Assembly: GCF_002355155.1 (NCBI RefSeq)
Contig: NZ_AP017369.1
Span: 2,170,001-2,234,000, forward strand
DNA from: Corynebacterium suranareeae
GTDB lineage: Bacteria; Actinomycetota; Actinomycetes; Mycobacteriales; Mycobacteriaceae
DNA: 64,000 nt
Reading direction: 5' to 3'
Shown in pieces: positions 1 to 8,273 of the stretch. Each line of letters opens with the position of its first letter. Within the stretch, counting starts at the first letter, position 1. A program made the position numbers and the translations under genes. The notes under the pieces are model-generated. The model saw only the letters and a list, made by a program, of their open reading frames with translations, was not told the origin of the DNA and made no database searches.

Positions 1-323
1 GTTCGTCCATCATTGGTCCTACTGCGGTGGATATGATTTCCCAATTGCGTGCTGATATCGCCTTTGTGGAAGTCGATGCAATTCAATCCGATACCGGATT
101 GTGCACCTTTTGCCCAGAGACCATTCCCATCAAACAAGCCATGATCAAAAATGCTGCTTTTACCGTTGCTGTTCTCAGCCCGAGATCACACCATGATCAA
201 CAACAGCATCGGTTGAAACATCGTTTTGCTACCTTGGCTGAATTTGATGCGCTTGTCACCGACGACAACATGTTAGATTTTCCAGTTTTGCCCGACCACA
301 ACTTTCAGGTGGTAACCCCATGA
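1..323 (+). CDS. fruR: FruR, DeoR-family transcriptional repressor (C-terminal part only)
   Basis: The reading frame is open from the window edge (first full codon at base 3) to the TGA at 321-323. Only about 107 C-terminal residues are present, so the DNA-binding helix-turn-helix lies outside the window. What is visible matches the sugar-phosphate sensor domain of DeoR regulators: a GPTAVD stretch followed by an FVEVDAIQ strand, then a conserved Cys-containing segment and a VTDDN motif near the end. The stop overlaps the start of fruK (ATGA), so the genes are co-transcribed and translationally coupled. In C. glutamicum the DeoR-type regulator in front of fruK-ptsF is FruR, which represses PTS genes in response to fructose phosphates. 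The identification rests on context plus the sensor-domain sequence. Confidence 0.85.
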   Translation, partial: SSIIGPTAVDMISQLRADIAFVEVDAIQSDTGLCTFCPETIPIKQAMIKNAAFTVAVLSPRSHHDQQQHRLKHRFATLAEFDALVTDDNMLDFPVLPDHNFQVVTP

Positions 324-1312
324 TCATCACATTCACCCCAAATCCGAGTATTGATTCCACGTTGGCTCTTGGTGAAGAGCTTTCCCGTGGATCAGTACAA
401 CGACTCGATTCGGTCACCGCAGTAGCCGGCGGCAAAGGAATTAACGTCGCGCACGCTGTGTTGCTGGCTGGTTTCGAAACCCTGGCGGTCTTCCCCGCTG
501 GCAAACTCGATCCTTTTGTTCCACTCGTCCGCGATATTGGATTGCCGGTGGAAACCGTTGTAAACAACAACAATGTGCGCACCAACACCACCGTCACCGA
601 ACCCGACGGCACCACAACCAAACTCAACGGCCCGGGTGCGCCCCTGAGCGAAGCAAAGCTGAAAAGCCTTGAAAAAGTGCTTATCGACGCGCTCCGCCCC
701 GAAGTCAGCTGGGTTGTCCTCGCGGGCTCGCTGCCCCCAGGGGCACCTGTTGACTGGTATGCACGCTTGACTGCGCTCATCCATGAGGCACGCGCTGATG
801 TTCGGGTGGCAGTCGACACCTCTGATAAACCATTGTTGGAGTTGGGTAAGAACCTGGATAAACCTGGTGCTGCCCCAAACTTGATTAAACCTAATGGCCT
901 GGAGCTAGGTCAGCTGGCTAACGCTGATGGTGAAGAACTTGAAGCCAGTGCTGCTGCAGGTGATTATGATGCGATCATTGCGGCTGCGGAAGTACTTGTT
1001 GAACGTGGCATCGAGCAGGTGCTTGTCACCTTAGGTGCTGCTGGAGCAGTGTTAGTCAACGCAGAGGGTGCGTGGACTGCTACTTCTCCAAAGATTGATG
1101 TTGTATCCACTGTTGGTGCTGGGGACTGCGCTTTGGCTGGTTTTGTCATGGCGCGTTCAAAGAAGCAAACAGTCGAAGAAAGCTTGCTTAATGCGGTGTC
1201 TTATGGTTCGACTGCTGCTTCTCTTCCTGGCACCACCATTCCTCGTCCTGACCAAATCATCACTGCTGGTGCAACGGTCACCCAAGTTAAAGGTCTGAAA
1301 GAACATGAGTAA
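320..1312 (+). CDS. fruK: 1-phosphofructokinase FruK
   Basis: A 330-residue PfkB-family sugar kinase. It phosphorylates the fructose-1-phosphate delivered by the fructose PTS to fructose-1,6-bisphosphate in the cytoplasm. Visible motifs are the N-terminal TPNPSID segment, the substrate-binding GGKGINVA loop near residue 40, and the C-terminal PfkB signature GAGDCALAG containing the catalytic Asp and anion hole. The length is normal for the family. The start overlaps the fruR stop (ATGA) and the end overlaps the ptsF start by 8 bases, giving a tight three-gene fructose operon. In C. glutamicum literature the gene is also called pfkB1. Confidence 0.96.
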   Translation: MIITFTPNPSIDSTLALGEELSRGSVQRLDSVTAVAGGKGINVAHAVLLAGFETLAVFPAGKLDPFVPLVRDIGLPVETVVNNNNVRTNTTVTEPDGTTTKLNGPGAPLSEAKLKSLEKVLIDALRPEVSWVVLAGSLPPGAPVDWYARLTALIHEARADVRVAVDTSDKPLLELGKNLDKPGAAPNLIKPNGLELGQLANADGEELEASAAAGDYDAIIAAAEVLVERGIEQVLVTLGAAGAVLVNAEGAWTATSPKIDVVSTVGAGDCALAGFVMARSKKQTVEESLLNAVSYGSTAASLPGTTIPRPDQIITAGATVTQVKGLKEHE

Positions 1313-3368
1313 TGTAATAAATTCCTCGCTTGTCCGGCTGGATGTCGATTTCGGTGACTCCACCACCGATGTCATCAACAATCTAGCCACAGTTGTTTTT
1401 GATGCTGGTCGCGCTTCATCGGCCGAAGCTCTTGCCAAAGATGCCCTAGCTCGTGAAGAAAAGTCAGGCACCGGAGTTCCAGGTCAGGTGGCTATCCCCC
1501 ACTGCCGTTCTGAGGCAGTATCGGAGCCAACCTTGGGCTTTGCTCGATTGAGCAAGGCTGTGGACTTTAGTGGTCCTGATGGCGATGCCAACCTGGTGTT
1601 TTTGATTGCTGCCCCTGCAGGTGGTGGCAAAGAGCACTTGAAGATTTTGTCCAAACTTGCCCGTTCATTGGTGAAAAAAGACTTCATCAAAGCTTTGCAA
1701 GAAGCAACGACCGAACAAGAAATTGTTGATGTCGTTGACGCAGTGCTTAATCCTGCACCTAAAGCTGCTGAGCCAGCAGCTCCGGCGGTGGCAGCAAGTG
1801 CTGAGAGTGGGGCGGCGTCGACAAGCGTTACCAGAATCGTGGCAATCACCGCGTGCCCGACTGGAATCGCGCACACCTACATGGCTGCGGATTCTTTGAC
1901 GCAAAATGCGCAAGGCCGCGATGACGTTGAGCTTTTTGTTGAAACGCAGGGTTCCTCTGCTGTCACACCAGTTGATCCGAAGATTATTGAGGCTGCTGAC
2001 GCCGTCATCTTCGCCACCGACGTGGGTGTGAAAGACCGTGAGCGTTTTGCTGGCAAGCCCGTTATTGAATCAGGCGTGAAGCGCGCGATTAATGAACCAG
2101 CCAAAATGATCGATGAAGCCATCGCCGCATCAAAGAACCCTAATGCCCGCAAGGTATCAGGGTCTGGTGTTGCTGCATCGGCAGAAACCACCGGGGAAAA
2201 GCTAGGTTGGGGCAAGCGCATCCAACAGGCCGTAATGACCGGTGTGTCCTACATGGTGCCATTTGTCGCAGCTGGTGGTTTGCTTCTAGCTCTGGGCTTT
2301 GCGTTCGGTGGCTACGACATGGCTAATGGTTGGCAAGCGATCGCCACCCAATTCTCGCTGACCAACCTGCCTGGTAACACCGTTGACGTTGACGGCGCCG
2401 CCATGACCTTTGAGCGCTCCGGATTCCTGCTCTACTTTGGTGCCGTGCTGTTTGCTACCGGTCAAGCTGCCATGGGATTCATCGTGGCTGCACTTTCTGG
2501 CTACACCGCATACGCCCTTGCTGGACGCCCCGGAATTGCACCAGGATTTGTCGGCGGCGCTATCTCTGTCACCATCGGCGCAGGCTTCATCGGTGGTCTA
2601 GTCACCGGTATCCTCGCAGGACTTATTGCGCTGTGGATTGGCTCCTGGAAGGTACCGCGCGTAGTGCAATCACTCATGCCAGTGGTCATCATTCCGCTAC
2701 TGACATCCCTTGTGGTTGGCCTTGTCATGTTCCTTCTACTCGGACGCCCACTGGCAGCCATCATGACTGGCCTGCAAGACTGGCTATCATCAATGTCTGG
2801 ATCTTCCGCAGTACTGCTTGGAATCATCTTAGGACTTATGATGTGCTTCGACCTCGGTGGTCCAGTAAACAAGGCCGCATACCTATTTGGTACCGCAGGC
2901 CTATCCACCGGCGATCAAGCATCCATGGAAATCATGGCAGCGATCATGGCAGCCGGTATGGTTCCACCAATCGCAATGTCTATCGCAACCATCCTGCGCA
3001 AGAAACTCTTTACCCCCGCAGAACAAGAAAACGGCAAATCCTCCTGGCTCCTTGGCCTGGCATTCGTCTCCGAAGGTGCCATCCCATTCGCCGCTGCCGA
3101 CCCACTACGCGTGATCCCAGCAATGATGGCCGGCGGTGCAACAACCGGTGCAATCTCAATGGCATTAAACGTAGGATCCCGAGCGCCACACGGTGGTATC
3201 TTCGTGGTCTGGGCTATCGAACCATGGTGGGGCTGGCTCATCGCCCTAGCCGCAGGCACAATTGTATCCACCATCATGGTCATTGCCCTGAAACAATTCT
3301 GGCCCAACAAAGCCATCGCAGCCGAGGTAGCAAAGCAAGAAGCAGCCGAGGCCGCCGTAACCGCATAA
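1305..3368 (+). CDS. ptsF: Fructose-specific PTS permease, EIIABC (PtsF)
   Basis: A 687-residue membrane permease that imports fructose and phosphorylates it to fructose-1-phosphate. Domains in order: EIIA at about residues 1-150 with phospho-His66 in the IPHCRSE motif; an Ala/Pro-rich linker; EIIB at about 175-280 with phospho-Cys184 in TACPTGIAHTY; and a polytopic EIIC from about 305 to 670. The A-B-C order is the usual one for bacterial fructose permeases. The ATG lies inside the end of fruK, so translation is coupled. The phosphate donor HPr is encoded just downstream (ptsH), but a strong terminator separates the two transcripts. Confidence 0.96.
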   Translation: MSNVINSSLVRLDVDFGDSTTDVINNLATVVFDAGRASSAEALAKDALAREEKSGTGVPGQVAIPHCRSEAVSEPTLGFARLSKAVDFSGPDGDANLVFLIAAPAGGGKEHLKILSKLARSLVKKDFIKALQEATTEQEIVDVVDAVLNPAPKAAEPAAPAVAASAESGAASTSVTRIVAITACPTGIAHTYMAADSLTQNAQGRDDVELFVETQGSSAVTPVDPKIIEAADAVIFATDVGVKDRERFAGKPVIESGVKRAINEPAKMIDEAIAASKNPNARKVSGSGVAASAETTGEKLGWGKRIQQAVMTGVSYMVPFVAAGGLLLALGFAFGGYDMANGWQAIATQFSLTNLPGNTVDVDGAAMTFERSGFLLYFGAVLFATGQAAMGFIVAALSGYTAYALAGRPGIAPGFVGGAISVTIGAGFIGGLVTGILAGLIALWIGSWKVPRVVQSLMPVVIIPLLTSLVVGLVMFLLLGRPLAAIMTGLQDWLSSMSGSSAVLLGIILGLMMCFDLGGPVNKAAYLFGTAGLSTGDQASMEIMAAIMAAGMVPPIAMSIATILRKKLFTPAEQENGKSSWLLGLAFVSEGAIPFAAADPLRVIPAMMAGGATTGAISMALNVGSRAPHGGIFVVWAIEPWWGWLIALAAGTIVSTIMVIALKQFWPNKAIAAEVAKQEAAEAAVTA

Positions 3369-3454
3369 CCCTGATGTCTGGTCGGACATTGTTTTTGCTT
3401 CCGGTATCGTGGCACAACGGACAATGTCTTACTAGTATGTAGTGAGATCCACAT

Positions 3455-3479
3455 TAAATCCCCGCCTCTGCGGGGGTTT
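3455..3479 (+). terminator. Intrinsic terminator after ptsF
   Basis: A GC-rich hairpin (CCCCGC, loop CTCT, GCGGGG) lies between an AAA tract and TTT. It sits 87 bases after the ptsF stop and ends the fruR-fruK-ptsF transcript before ptsH. Confidence 0.85.
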
Positions 3480-3490
3480 ACTAACAAATC

Positions 3491-3520
3491 GTTGTGGCTT
3501 TGTTTAAACAAAGCCACAAC
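3491..3520. repeat. Perfect 30-bp palindrome in the ptsH upstream region
   Basis: GTTGTGGCTTTG, then TTTAAA, then CAAAGCCACAAC: every base pairs, 15 bp per arm. It lies between the ptsF terminator and the ptsH ribosome-binding site (GAAAGGA, 3526-3532). There is no T tract after it, so it is not a normal terminator. It could be an operator for a PTS regulator such as FruR or SugR, or an mRNA-stabilising hairpin at the 5' end of the ptsH message. The assignment to any regulator is inference. Confidence 0.8.
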
Positions 3521-3540
3521 AACACGAAAGGACACTTTCC

Positions 3541-3810
3541 ATGGCTTCCAAGACTGTAACCGTCGGTTCCTCCGTTGGCCTTCACGCACGTCCAGCATCC
3601 ATCATCGCTGAAGCAGCTGCTGAGTACGACGATGAAATCTTGCTGACCCTGGTTGGCTCCGATGATGACGAAGAAACCGACGCATCCTCTTCCCTCATGA
3701 TCATGGCACTCGGCGCAGAGCACGGCAACGAAGTTACCGTCACCTCCGACAACGCTGAAGCTGTAGAAAAGATCGCTGCACTTATTGAGCAGGATCTCGA
3801 CGCAGAGTAA
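3541..3810 (+). CDS. ptsH: Phosphocarrier protein HPr
   Basis: An 89-residue HPr that relays phosphate from enzyme I to all sugar-specific EII complexes. The active-site His15 lies in the GLHARPAS motif, and a regulatory-type Ser lies in the ASSSLMIMAL segment near residues 46-48. Length is standard. It is preceded by a clear ribosome-binding site (GAAAGGA) and by a 30-bp perfect palindrome. A strong terminator follows. Enzyme I is not in the window; in C. glutamicum it lies on the other side of fruR. Confidence 0.97.
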   Translation: MASKTVTVGSSVGLHARPASIIAEAAAEYDDEILLTLVGSDDDEETDASSSLMIMALGAEHGNEVTVTSDNAEAVEKIAALIEQDLDAE

Positions 3811-3847
3811 AAATCACCAATGGTGACTGCTTAAAGCATTTTAAGCA

Positions 3848-3895
3848 AAGCGGTGGCATATCCAGACCGGGTATGCCACCGCTTCTGTATTTTTA
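3848..3895 (+). terminator. Intrinsic terminator after ptsH
   Basis: A hairpin with 13-bp arms (AAGCGGTGGCATA / TATGCCACCGCTT, 3848-3884) is followed by a T run (ATTTTT) 38 bases after the ptsH stop. Confidence 0.9.
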
Positions 3896-3992
3896 GGGGG
3901 ATTCGGGCATGTTCGAGGGTGACTTCACGTGGCTGGCTGTGGGGATTTCTCGGATTTCCTAATGTTGCCGGGTGCTCGGCGGGTTGAGGGGG

Positions 3993-4202
3993 GTTAGGAT
4001 TCAACATAAATCGTCCCGAACGTGAGTTTCCTGGTGAATTGGCACGCTTTTGGCTCTGAAAAACGTACCAATTCACCATTTTTCGACACTGCCCTCTTCA
4101 AAATGGTGAATCCTTGCCCTGGAACCTTTACGCCCCCTTTCAGAAATCACATCAGCCCCAAGAGTCCCAAAAGTGTCCCCCTCTAGAAGCGCTTCTAAAG
4201 AC
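3993..4202. repeat. Structured intergenic element, copy 1
   Basis: It begins GTTAGGAT and ends with the palindrome AGAAGCGCTTCT (4185-4196) followed by AAAGAC. It contains a hairpin with perfect 11-bp arms, TGGTGAATTGG (4032-4042) and CCAATTCACCA (4068-4078). The last ~100 bases are nearly the same as those of copy 2 at 4473-4573. No open reading frame explains the conservation. Confidence 0.75.
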
Positions 4203-4367
4203 CTAACTTTCCCAATCCCAGGTAAGAAGTCAACCAGCAAAACCAATCCCCTATGTTGATGTGTTAAACATATTGAGAAAACGTGTTGATTTTACTCCCC
4301 ATAATTTGCATGTGATCTTTAAATAGTCCGTCAAGACAGTCCCCCCTTTGCCACCCTGGCCAGAGTT

Positions 4368-4573
4368 GTTAGGATCCACCACAAATCTGATCCCGAGACT
4401 TGTGGTAGATTCTTGCATTTCCAAGGCCTAATCATGCACGAATCCACCACAGATCCGAAGAATCCCGTCAATCGTGGTGAATCCTTGCCCTGGAACCTTT
4501 ACGCAACCTTTCAGAAATCACATTAGCCCCAAGAGTCTCAAAACTGGCCCCTCCCAGAAGCGCTTCTAAGGAC
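4368..4573. repeat. Structured intergenic element, copy 2
   Basis: It has the same order as copy 1: GTTAGGAT, then hairpin-forming sequence (stems built from ATCCACCACAA and TTGTGGTAGAT, then GAATCCACCAC and GTGGTGAAT), then a conserved ~100-base tail ending in AGAAGCGCTTCT (4556-4567). Stem sequences differ from copy 1 while the tail is conserved, which suggests that structure rather than sequence is kept in the hairpin part. Confidence 0.7.
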
Positions 4574-4691
4574 TCAAACTCAGCTCACCCATACTTTGGC
4601 TTAACTGAGCAATTCCAACCCGCCACAGCGCCTTCTACAGCAAAAGGCATCCACCGCCCGACAACCCAGGTATCCCAGAAGAATCCCACAC

Positions 4692-4735
4692 AAAAATCCC
4701 CCTCATTTCCCAACAAGGAAACAAAGGGGATTTTT
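4692..4735 (-). terminator. Terminator of the GyrI-like gene
   Basis: A hairpin with arms AAAAATCCCC / GGGGATTTTT (ends 4692 and 4735), read leftward from the gene that stops at 4749. The minus-strand product ends in a T run. Confidence 0.8.
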
Positions 4736-4748
4736 CACAGCGCTAGGA

Positions 4749-5276
4749 TTACGCAGTTTTCACTGGTGCTTGGCACACCTGTACATAAACTTCCGTTCGC
4801 AACTGATCGCACGCATCCGCAGTGGCAACACCTTCAATGTATTCTTCCCATCCCACAACGTTGGTAGGCAAGGTGCATCCAAGGTCTTCGACTTCATCTA
4901 AAACTTCGTCCCAGAAGCTTTCTACTCCATCGAAGGGGCCGTTGTGTCGGCTGTGCATGGTTTTCATGTCGCGGAAATGGTGGAGAGCAACATCATCGAT
5001 ATCGCCACCAGATTGGCTGAGCGCTCCTCGGCGTAGGGTTTCAGCTTGGTTCGGGCTCACGGGGAAGCCGATCAAGATGTCTACGGTGTCGGAGACATCG
5101 CCGAAGTAATAAGCGCGGGCTGGACCTTTGGGTTCAATACCTTCTAGGCGGAGAAATTTCTTAATCTCGGCGTAGCCACGCTTAAAGAGTTCTGGGAGAT
5201 CCTCAGAGGAAAGGATCACCCGGATGCCCACAACATCGTGGGCAGGGATCTTCTCAAACTGGGTATCAACGATCAA
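4749..5276 (-). CDS. GyrI/AraC effector-binding-domain protein
   Basis: A 175-residue protein resembling a free-standing GyrI-like/effector-binding domain (the SOUL-like small-molecule-binding fold found at the C-terminus of some AraC and MerR regulators). The N-terminal FEKIPAHDVVGIRV strand, the central GPARAYYFGD segment and an IGFPVS strand fit this fold; no helix-turn-helix is present, so it is not itself a DNA-binding regulator. The apparent start is TTG at 5276, preceded by TAGGAAAA. It lies downstream of uraA, separated by two small hairpins. Function is unknown; small-molecule binding is inferred from the fold. Confidence 0.7.
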   Translation of the reverse strand: MIVDTQFEKIPAHDVVGIRVILSSEDLPELFKRGYAEIKKFLRLEGIEPKGPARAYYFGDVSDTVDILIGFPVSPNQAETLRRGALSQSGGDIDDVALHHFRDMKTMHSRHNGPFDGVESFWDEVLDEVEDLGCTLPTNVVGWEEYIEGVATADACDQLRTEVYVQVCQAPVKTA

Positions 5277-5306
5277 TGTAGTTTTCCTAAACAGAAATGA
5301 ACACGT

Positions 5307-5329
5307 CCCGTACGCGGTAACCGTACGGG
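5307..5329 (-). repeat. Hairpin CCCGTACG/CGTACGGG between uraA and the GyrI-like gene
   Basis: 8-bp perfect arms with a 7-base loop, in the 78-bp gap. There is no T run, so it may be a processing or stabilising hairpin or an operator near the downstream start. Confidence 0.6.
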
Positions 5330-5334
5330 CCTAA

Positions 5335-5350
5335 CTGCTTAATTAAGCAG
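5335..5350. repeat. 16-bp perfect palindrome CTGCTTAATTAAGCAG
   Basis: It sits four bases after the uraA stop, next to the hairpin at 5307-5329. It is a plausible operator-like site or part of a double hairpin that ends the uraA message. Confidence 0.6.
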
Positions 5351-5354
5351 CGTA

Positions 5355-6644
5355 CTAGAACTTAGCGTTCTTGCCTTCCCCAATGGAGAGGTAGAGGCGT
5401 TTCATGATTGGGTACAGGACAATGATGCCCACAGAGCCCCATGCGATGCCTTCTAGGGTGACACCGAAAACTGTGAGGGTGAGGTTACCAATACCTGCAA
5501 CCAATGCAACGGCAGCCATGGTCAAATTCACTGGATTGTTGAAGTTGACTTGGTTGTCTTGCCAGATACGAATGCCGAGCATACCGATTAGGCCATAAAG
5601 AACCAAACATGCCCCACCTAACACGCCTGTTGGGATGGTGAAGATCAAGGCGCCGAATTTCGGGATGAATGCTAATGCGATGGCGGTGAACGCTGCCACC
5701 CAATAGGCTGCGGTGGAATACACACGCGTTGCTGCCATCACGCCAATGTTTTCTGCGTAGGTCGTGGTACCAGAACCACCGAAACCTCCGGCAAGTGTGG
5801 TGCCTAAACCGTCTGCGATCAATGCATCGCCAGCTAGGTCGTCGAGGTTTTCCCCTGTCATTTCCGATACGGCCTTGACGTGTCCAACGTTTTCAGCGAT
5901 TAGCACGATGATGACAGGCAAGGTGACCAAAATGGCAGAGAGTTGGAATTCTGGTTTGTGGAATTGCGGTAGGCCAATCCATGCAGCTTCACGGATGGTG
6001 TCTGCTGCTCCTTCGGAAAGATTTCCGGTTAGTGCTGCAAACACCCAGCCGATAACAACGCCAATCAAAATACCTAATCGGGCAACCATTCCCCGACCCG
6101 CCACCGTGGCGATCAAAATGGCAAATAGGGTTACTGCCGCCACGACAGGCTGACTGGCAAAGTTACCTGCAGCTGTTGGAGCGAGATTCAACCCGATCAG
6201 TGCCACGATCGCACCTGTGACAGCGGGAGGCATTACGGCATCGATGACTCGCCTACCGGCTGCTTTAACTGCAAAACCAATGGCAATGAGTACAAGACCA
6301 GCGATTAGAATGCCACCAATTTGCACCCCGATACCGTGCACTTGAGTTGCCGTTAAAGGTGCAATGAAAGCAAAAGAACTACCCAGGTAGGAGGGTAGTC
6401 GATTTTTGGTAATCAAAAGGAACAGAATTGTTCCTACACCAGAGAACAACAATGTGGTGTTTACTGGAAATCCGGTGAGTGTGGGAACCAGGAGCGTAGC
6501 GCCAAACATGGCGATTACGTGCTGCATACCGATTCCAATTGTGCGTCCCCAGCTCAGTCGCTCTTTGGGAGCAACTACCGCGCCGGGTGCGATCTTTTTG
6601 CCGTCTCCGTGGACGGTCCATCCCCATGTTGAAGTCACGAACAC
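5355..6644 (-). CDS. uraA: Uracil permease (NCS2 family)
   Basis: A 429-residue polytopic membrane protein, typical for UraA-type uracil:proton symporters, which bring uracil into the cell for salvage. N-terminal GMQHVIAMFGATLLVPTLTGF and the AENVGHVKAVSEMTG stretch with the conserved Glu are NCS2 signatures; about 12-14 hydrophobic segments follow. The start is GTG at 6644; the preceding GGGAG is the likely ribosome-binding site and lies inside a hairpin (6651-6681). It is 52 bases downstream of hflX on the same strand, so it may be co-transcribed or separately initiated. Confidence 0.9.
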   Translation of the reverse strand: MFVTSTWGWTVHGDGKKIAPGAVVAPKERLSWGRTIGIGMQHVIAMFGATLLVPTLTGFPVNTTLLFSGVGTILFLLITKNRLPSYLGSSFAFIAPLTATQVHGIGVQIGGILIAGLVLIAIGFAVKAAGRRVIDAVMPPAVTGAIVALIGLNLAPTAAGNFASQPVVAAVTLFAILIATVAGRGMVARLGILIGVVIGWVFAALTGNLSEGAADTIREAAWIGLPQFHKPEFQLSAILVTLPVIIVLIAENVGHVKAVSEMTGENLDDLAGDALIADGLGTTLAGGFGGSGTTTYAENIGVMAATRVYSTAAYWVAAFTAIALAFIPKFGALIFTIPTGVLGGACLVLYGLIGMLGIRIWQDNQVNFNNPVNLTMAAVALVAGIGNLTLTVFGVTLEGIAWGSVGIIVLYPIMKRLYLSIGEGKNAKF

Positions 6645-6650
6645 TAATTA

Positions 6651-6681
6651 TCGACTCCCAAGGGGTCTCTTGGGAAATCGA
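6651..6681 (-). promoter_or_regulatory. Hairpin covering the uraA ribosome-binding site
   Basis: In the hflX-uraA gap the minus strand reads TCGA, then TCCCAAG, loop AGACCC, CTTGGGA, then TCGA again. This is a 7-bp perfect stem (6656-6662 with 6669-6675) extended by an outer TCGA pair. The right arm contains the GGGAG that serves as uraA Shine-Dalgarno. It could limit uraA translation or act as an attenuator; which of the two is inference. Confidence 0.55.
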
Positions 6682-6696
6682 CAATCAAATCTTTTA

Positions 6697-8226
6697 CTAT
6701 GTGGACGTTGGTTCTACAACATAATTGTGGAGCTCTTTGGCTAATTGGCTTGGGATTCGCACATCCATAATTGTTCCGTCTTCTGCGTATTCTTCGCTTA
6801 GTACGGTGCCGTATTGGTGTAGACGAGATACGATTTCGCCACGGGTAAAGGGGATCTTGAGCAGCAAATGTTCATCGCGTGAATTAAGGAATAGCTCAAT
6901 TCGAGCCTCCAATTCCTTAATTCCTTCGCCGGTCAGCGCAGAGACGAACACCACATCATCAACAGCATGACGCAGTTCCGCCAGCGTCAACGGATCAGCT
7001 TGGTCAATTTTGTTCACCACGATAATTTCCGGTGGCGGCACAGCTCCAGTCGAGCGGACAATATCGCTGATAACTGTGTTCACCGCCTCGATCTGCTTGA
7101 GCGGGAAAGGATCAGAGCCGTCAACCACATGCAGCATTAGATCTGCCTCCACGACTTCTTCAAGCGTGGATTTAAACGCCTCCACCAAAGAAGTTGGCAG
7201 GTGTCTAACGAAGCCAACGGTGTCGGTAAAGACTACGTGTCGGCCGTCGGCAAGCTCCGCTTTTCTCGTCGTTGGATCCAGCGTGGCAAAAAGCGCATTC
7301 TCCACCAGCACGCCCGCACCGGTCATCGCATTAATCAGCGAGGATTTACCGGCGTTGGTATATCCGGCGATCGCGATCTGCGGCACCATCGAGCCAGCGC
7401 GTTGCGCTCTTTTAATGCTTCTCGACGTATCCAGCCCCGCCAATTCCCTACGCAGCCGGGCCATATCTGACCGAAGCCTACGGCGATCAGCCTCAATTTT
7501 GGTTTCACCGGGACCACGCAGGCCAACGCCACCGTTGGAACCTGCACGTCCACCTGCCTGGCGGGAGAGATTTCCACCCCAACCACGTACTCGGCTAATC
7601 AGGTACTCCATCTGAGCCAAGGCCACTTGGGCTTTACCTTCACGTGATTTTGCGTGCTGAGCAAAGATATCCAAAATCAACATGGTTCGGTCAATGACCT
7701 TAATATTGAGCTCTCGCTCCAAGGCCACTAACTGTGATGGGCTTAGCTCACCATCACACACCACGGTATCGGCACCGGTGGCTTCAATGATTTCTTTTAA
7801 TTCCCGAACCTTTCCGGAGCCAATGTAGGTTCCTGGATCTGGCTTATCGCGTTTTTGGTACAGCGATTCAATTACTTCAGCACCTGCAGTATCTGCCAGT
7901 GCGGCAAGCTCAGCCAAGCTGGCATCAATTTCTGCGGTAGTCCCTTCGGTCCACACGCCTACTAAAATAACGCGCTCAAGGCGAAGCTTTCGGTACTCAA
8001 CTTCGTATCCATCTGCTGATTCTTCAGCGTGGATTTCTGTTTCCCTACGACGCAGTGCATCACGGGCTTCTAGGTCTAGATCACCAATTGATGGTTCTTC
8101 AGCTCGGATAAACCCAGAGAGGTCAAAACCCGAGGTGTCCTCTGAGCCACCGCGCGTGGTGTTTTTGTGACCACGAAATGCTTGGGCGAGGAGTTCATCA
8201 TGACTTAAATTTTTCTTTTCATCCAT
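6697..8226 (-). CDS. hflX: Ribosome-associated GTPase HflX
   Basis: A 509-residue GTPase of the HflX family, which binds the 50S subunit and splits or rescues stalled ribosomes under stress. The HflX N-domain carries the EYLISRVRGWGGNLSRQ motif and the glycine-rich GPGETKIEADRRRLR hinge; the G domain then shows G1 GYTNAGKSSL, G3 DTVGFV and G4 NKID. The first ~70 residues are a long acidic extension of the actinobacterial type. Upstream, on its promoter side, a sequence matching the full ClgR consensus is found at 8274-8291. In C. glutamicum hflX is reported as a ClgR target. Confidence 0.95.
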   Translation of the reverse strand: MDEKKNLSHDELLAQAFRGHKNTTRGGSEDTSGFDLSGFIRAEEPSIGDLDLEARDALRRRETEIHAEESADGYEVEYRKLRLERVILVGVWTEGTTAEIDASLAELAALADTAGAEVIESLYQKRDKPDPGTYIGSGKVRELKEIIEATGADTVVCDGELSPSQLVALERELNIKVIDRTMLILDIFAQHAKSREGKAQVALAQMEYLISRVRGWGGNLSRQAGGRAGSNGGVGLRGPGETKIEADRRRLRSDMARLRRELAGLDTSRSIKRAQRAGSMVPQIAIAGYTNAGKSSLINAMTGAGVLVENALFATLDPTTRKAELADGRHVVFTDTVGFVRHLPTSLVEAFKSTLEEVVEADLMLHVVDGSDPFPLKQIEAVNTVISDIVRSTGAVPPPEIIVVNKIDQADPLTLAELRHAVDDVVFVSALTGEGIKELEARIELFLNSRDEHLLLKIPFTRGEIVSRLHQYGTVLSEEYAEDGTIMDVRIPSQLAKELHNYVVEPTST

Positions 8227-8273
8227 TGTTTATCTATTGTTTCACGTCTGCTGCCTGCTCGGCTAGGTGTTGT

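Larger units (their letters stand above)
3896..4691. other. Gene-free repeat region between ptsH and the GyrI-like gene
   Basis: About 800 bases without a convincing gene. The region holds two tandem copies of a roughly 210-bp structured element (3993-4202 and 4368-4573), each with hairpins upstream and an AGAAGCGCTTCT palindrome at the end. Between the copies is AT-rich sequence with no recognisable feature. A 29-base block is identical in both copies (starting at 4104 and 4473). Confidence 0.7.

Noticed and set aside
2633..3442. Long plus-strand frame inside ptsF
   Set aside because: It overlaps the well-supported ptsF frame and its translation (Arg/His/Trp rich) resembles no protein family; it is a shadow frame.
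2915..3598. 227-codon minus-strand frame across the ptsF end and ptsH start
   Set aside because: Antisense to two certain genes and runs through a terminator and a palindrome.
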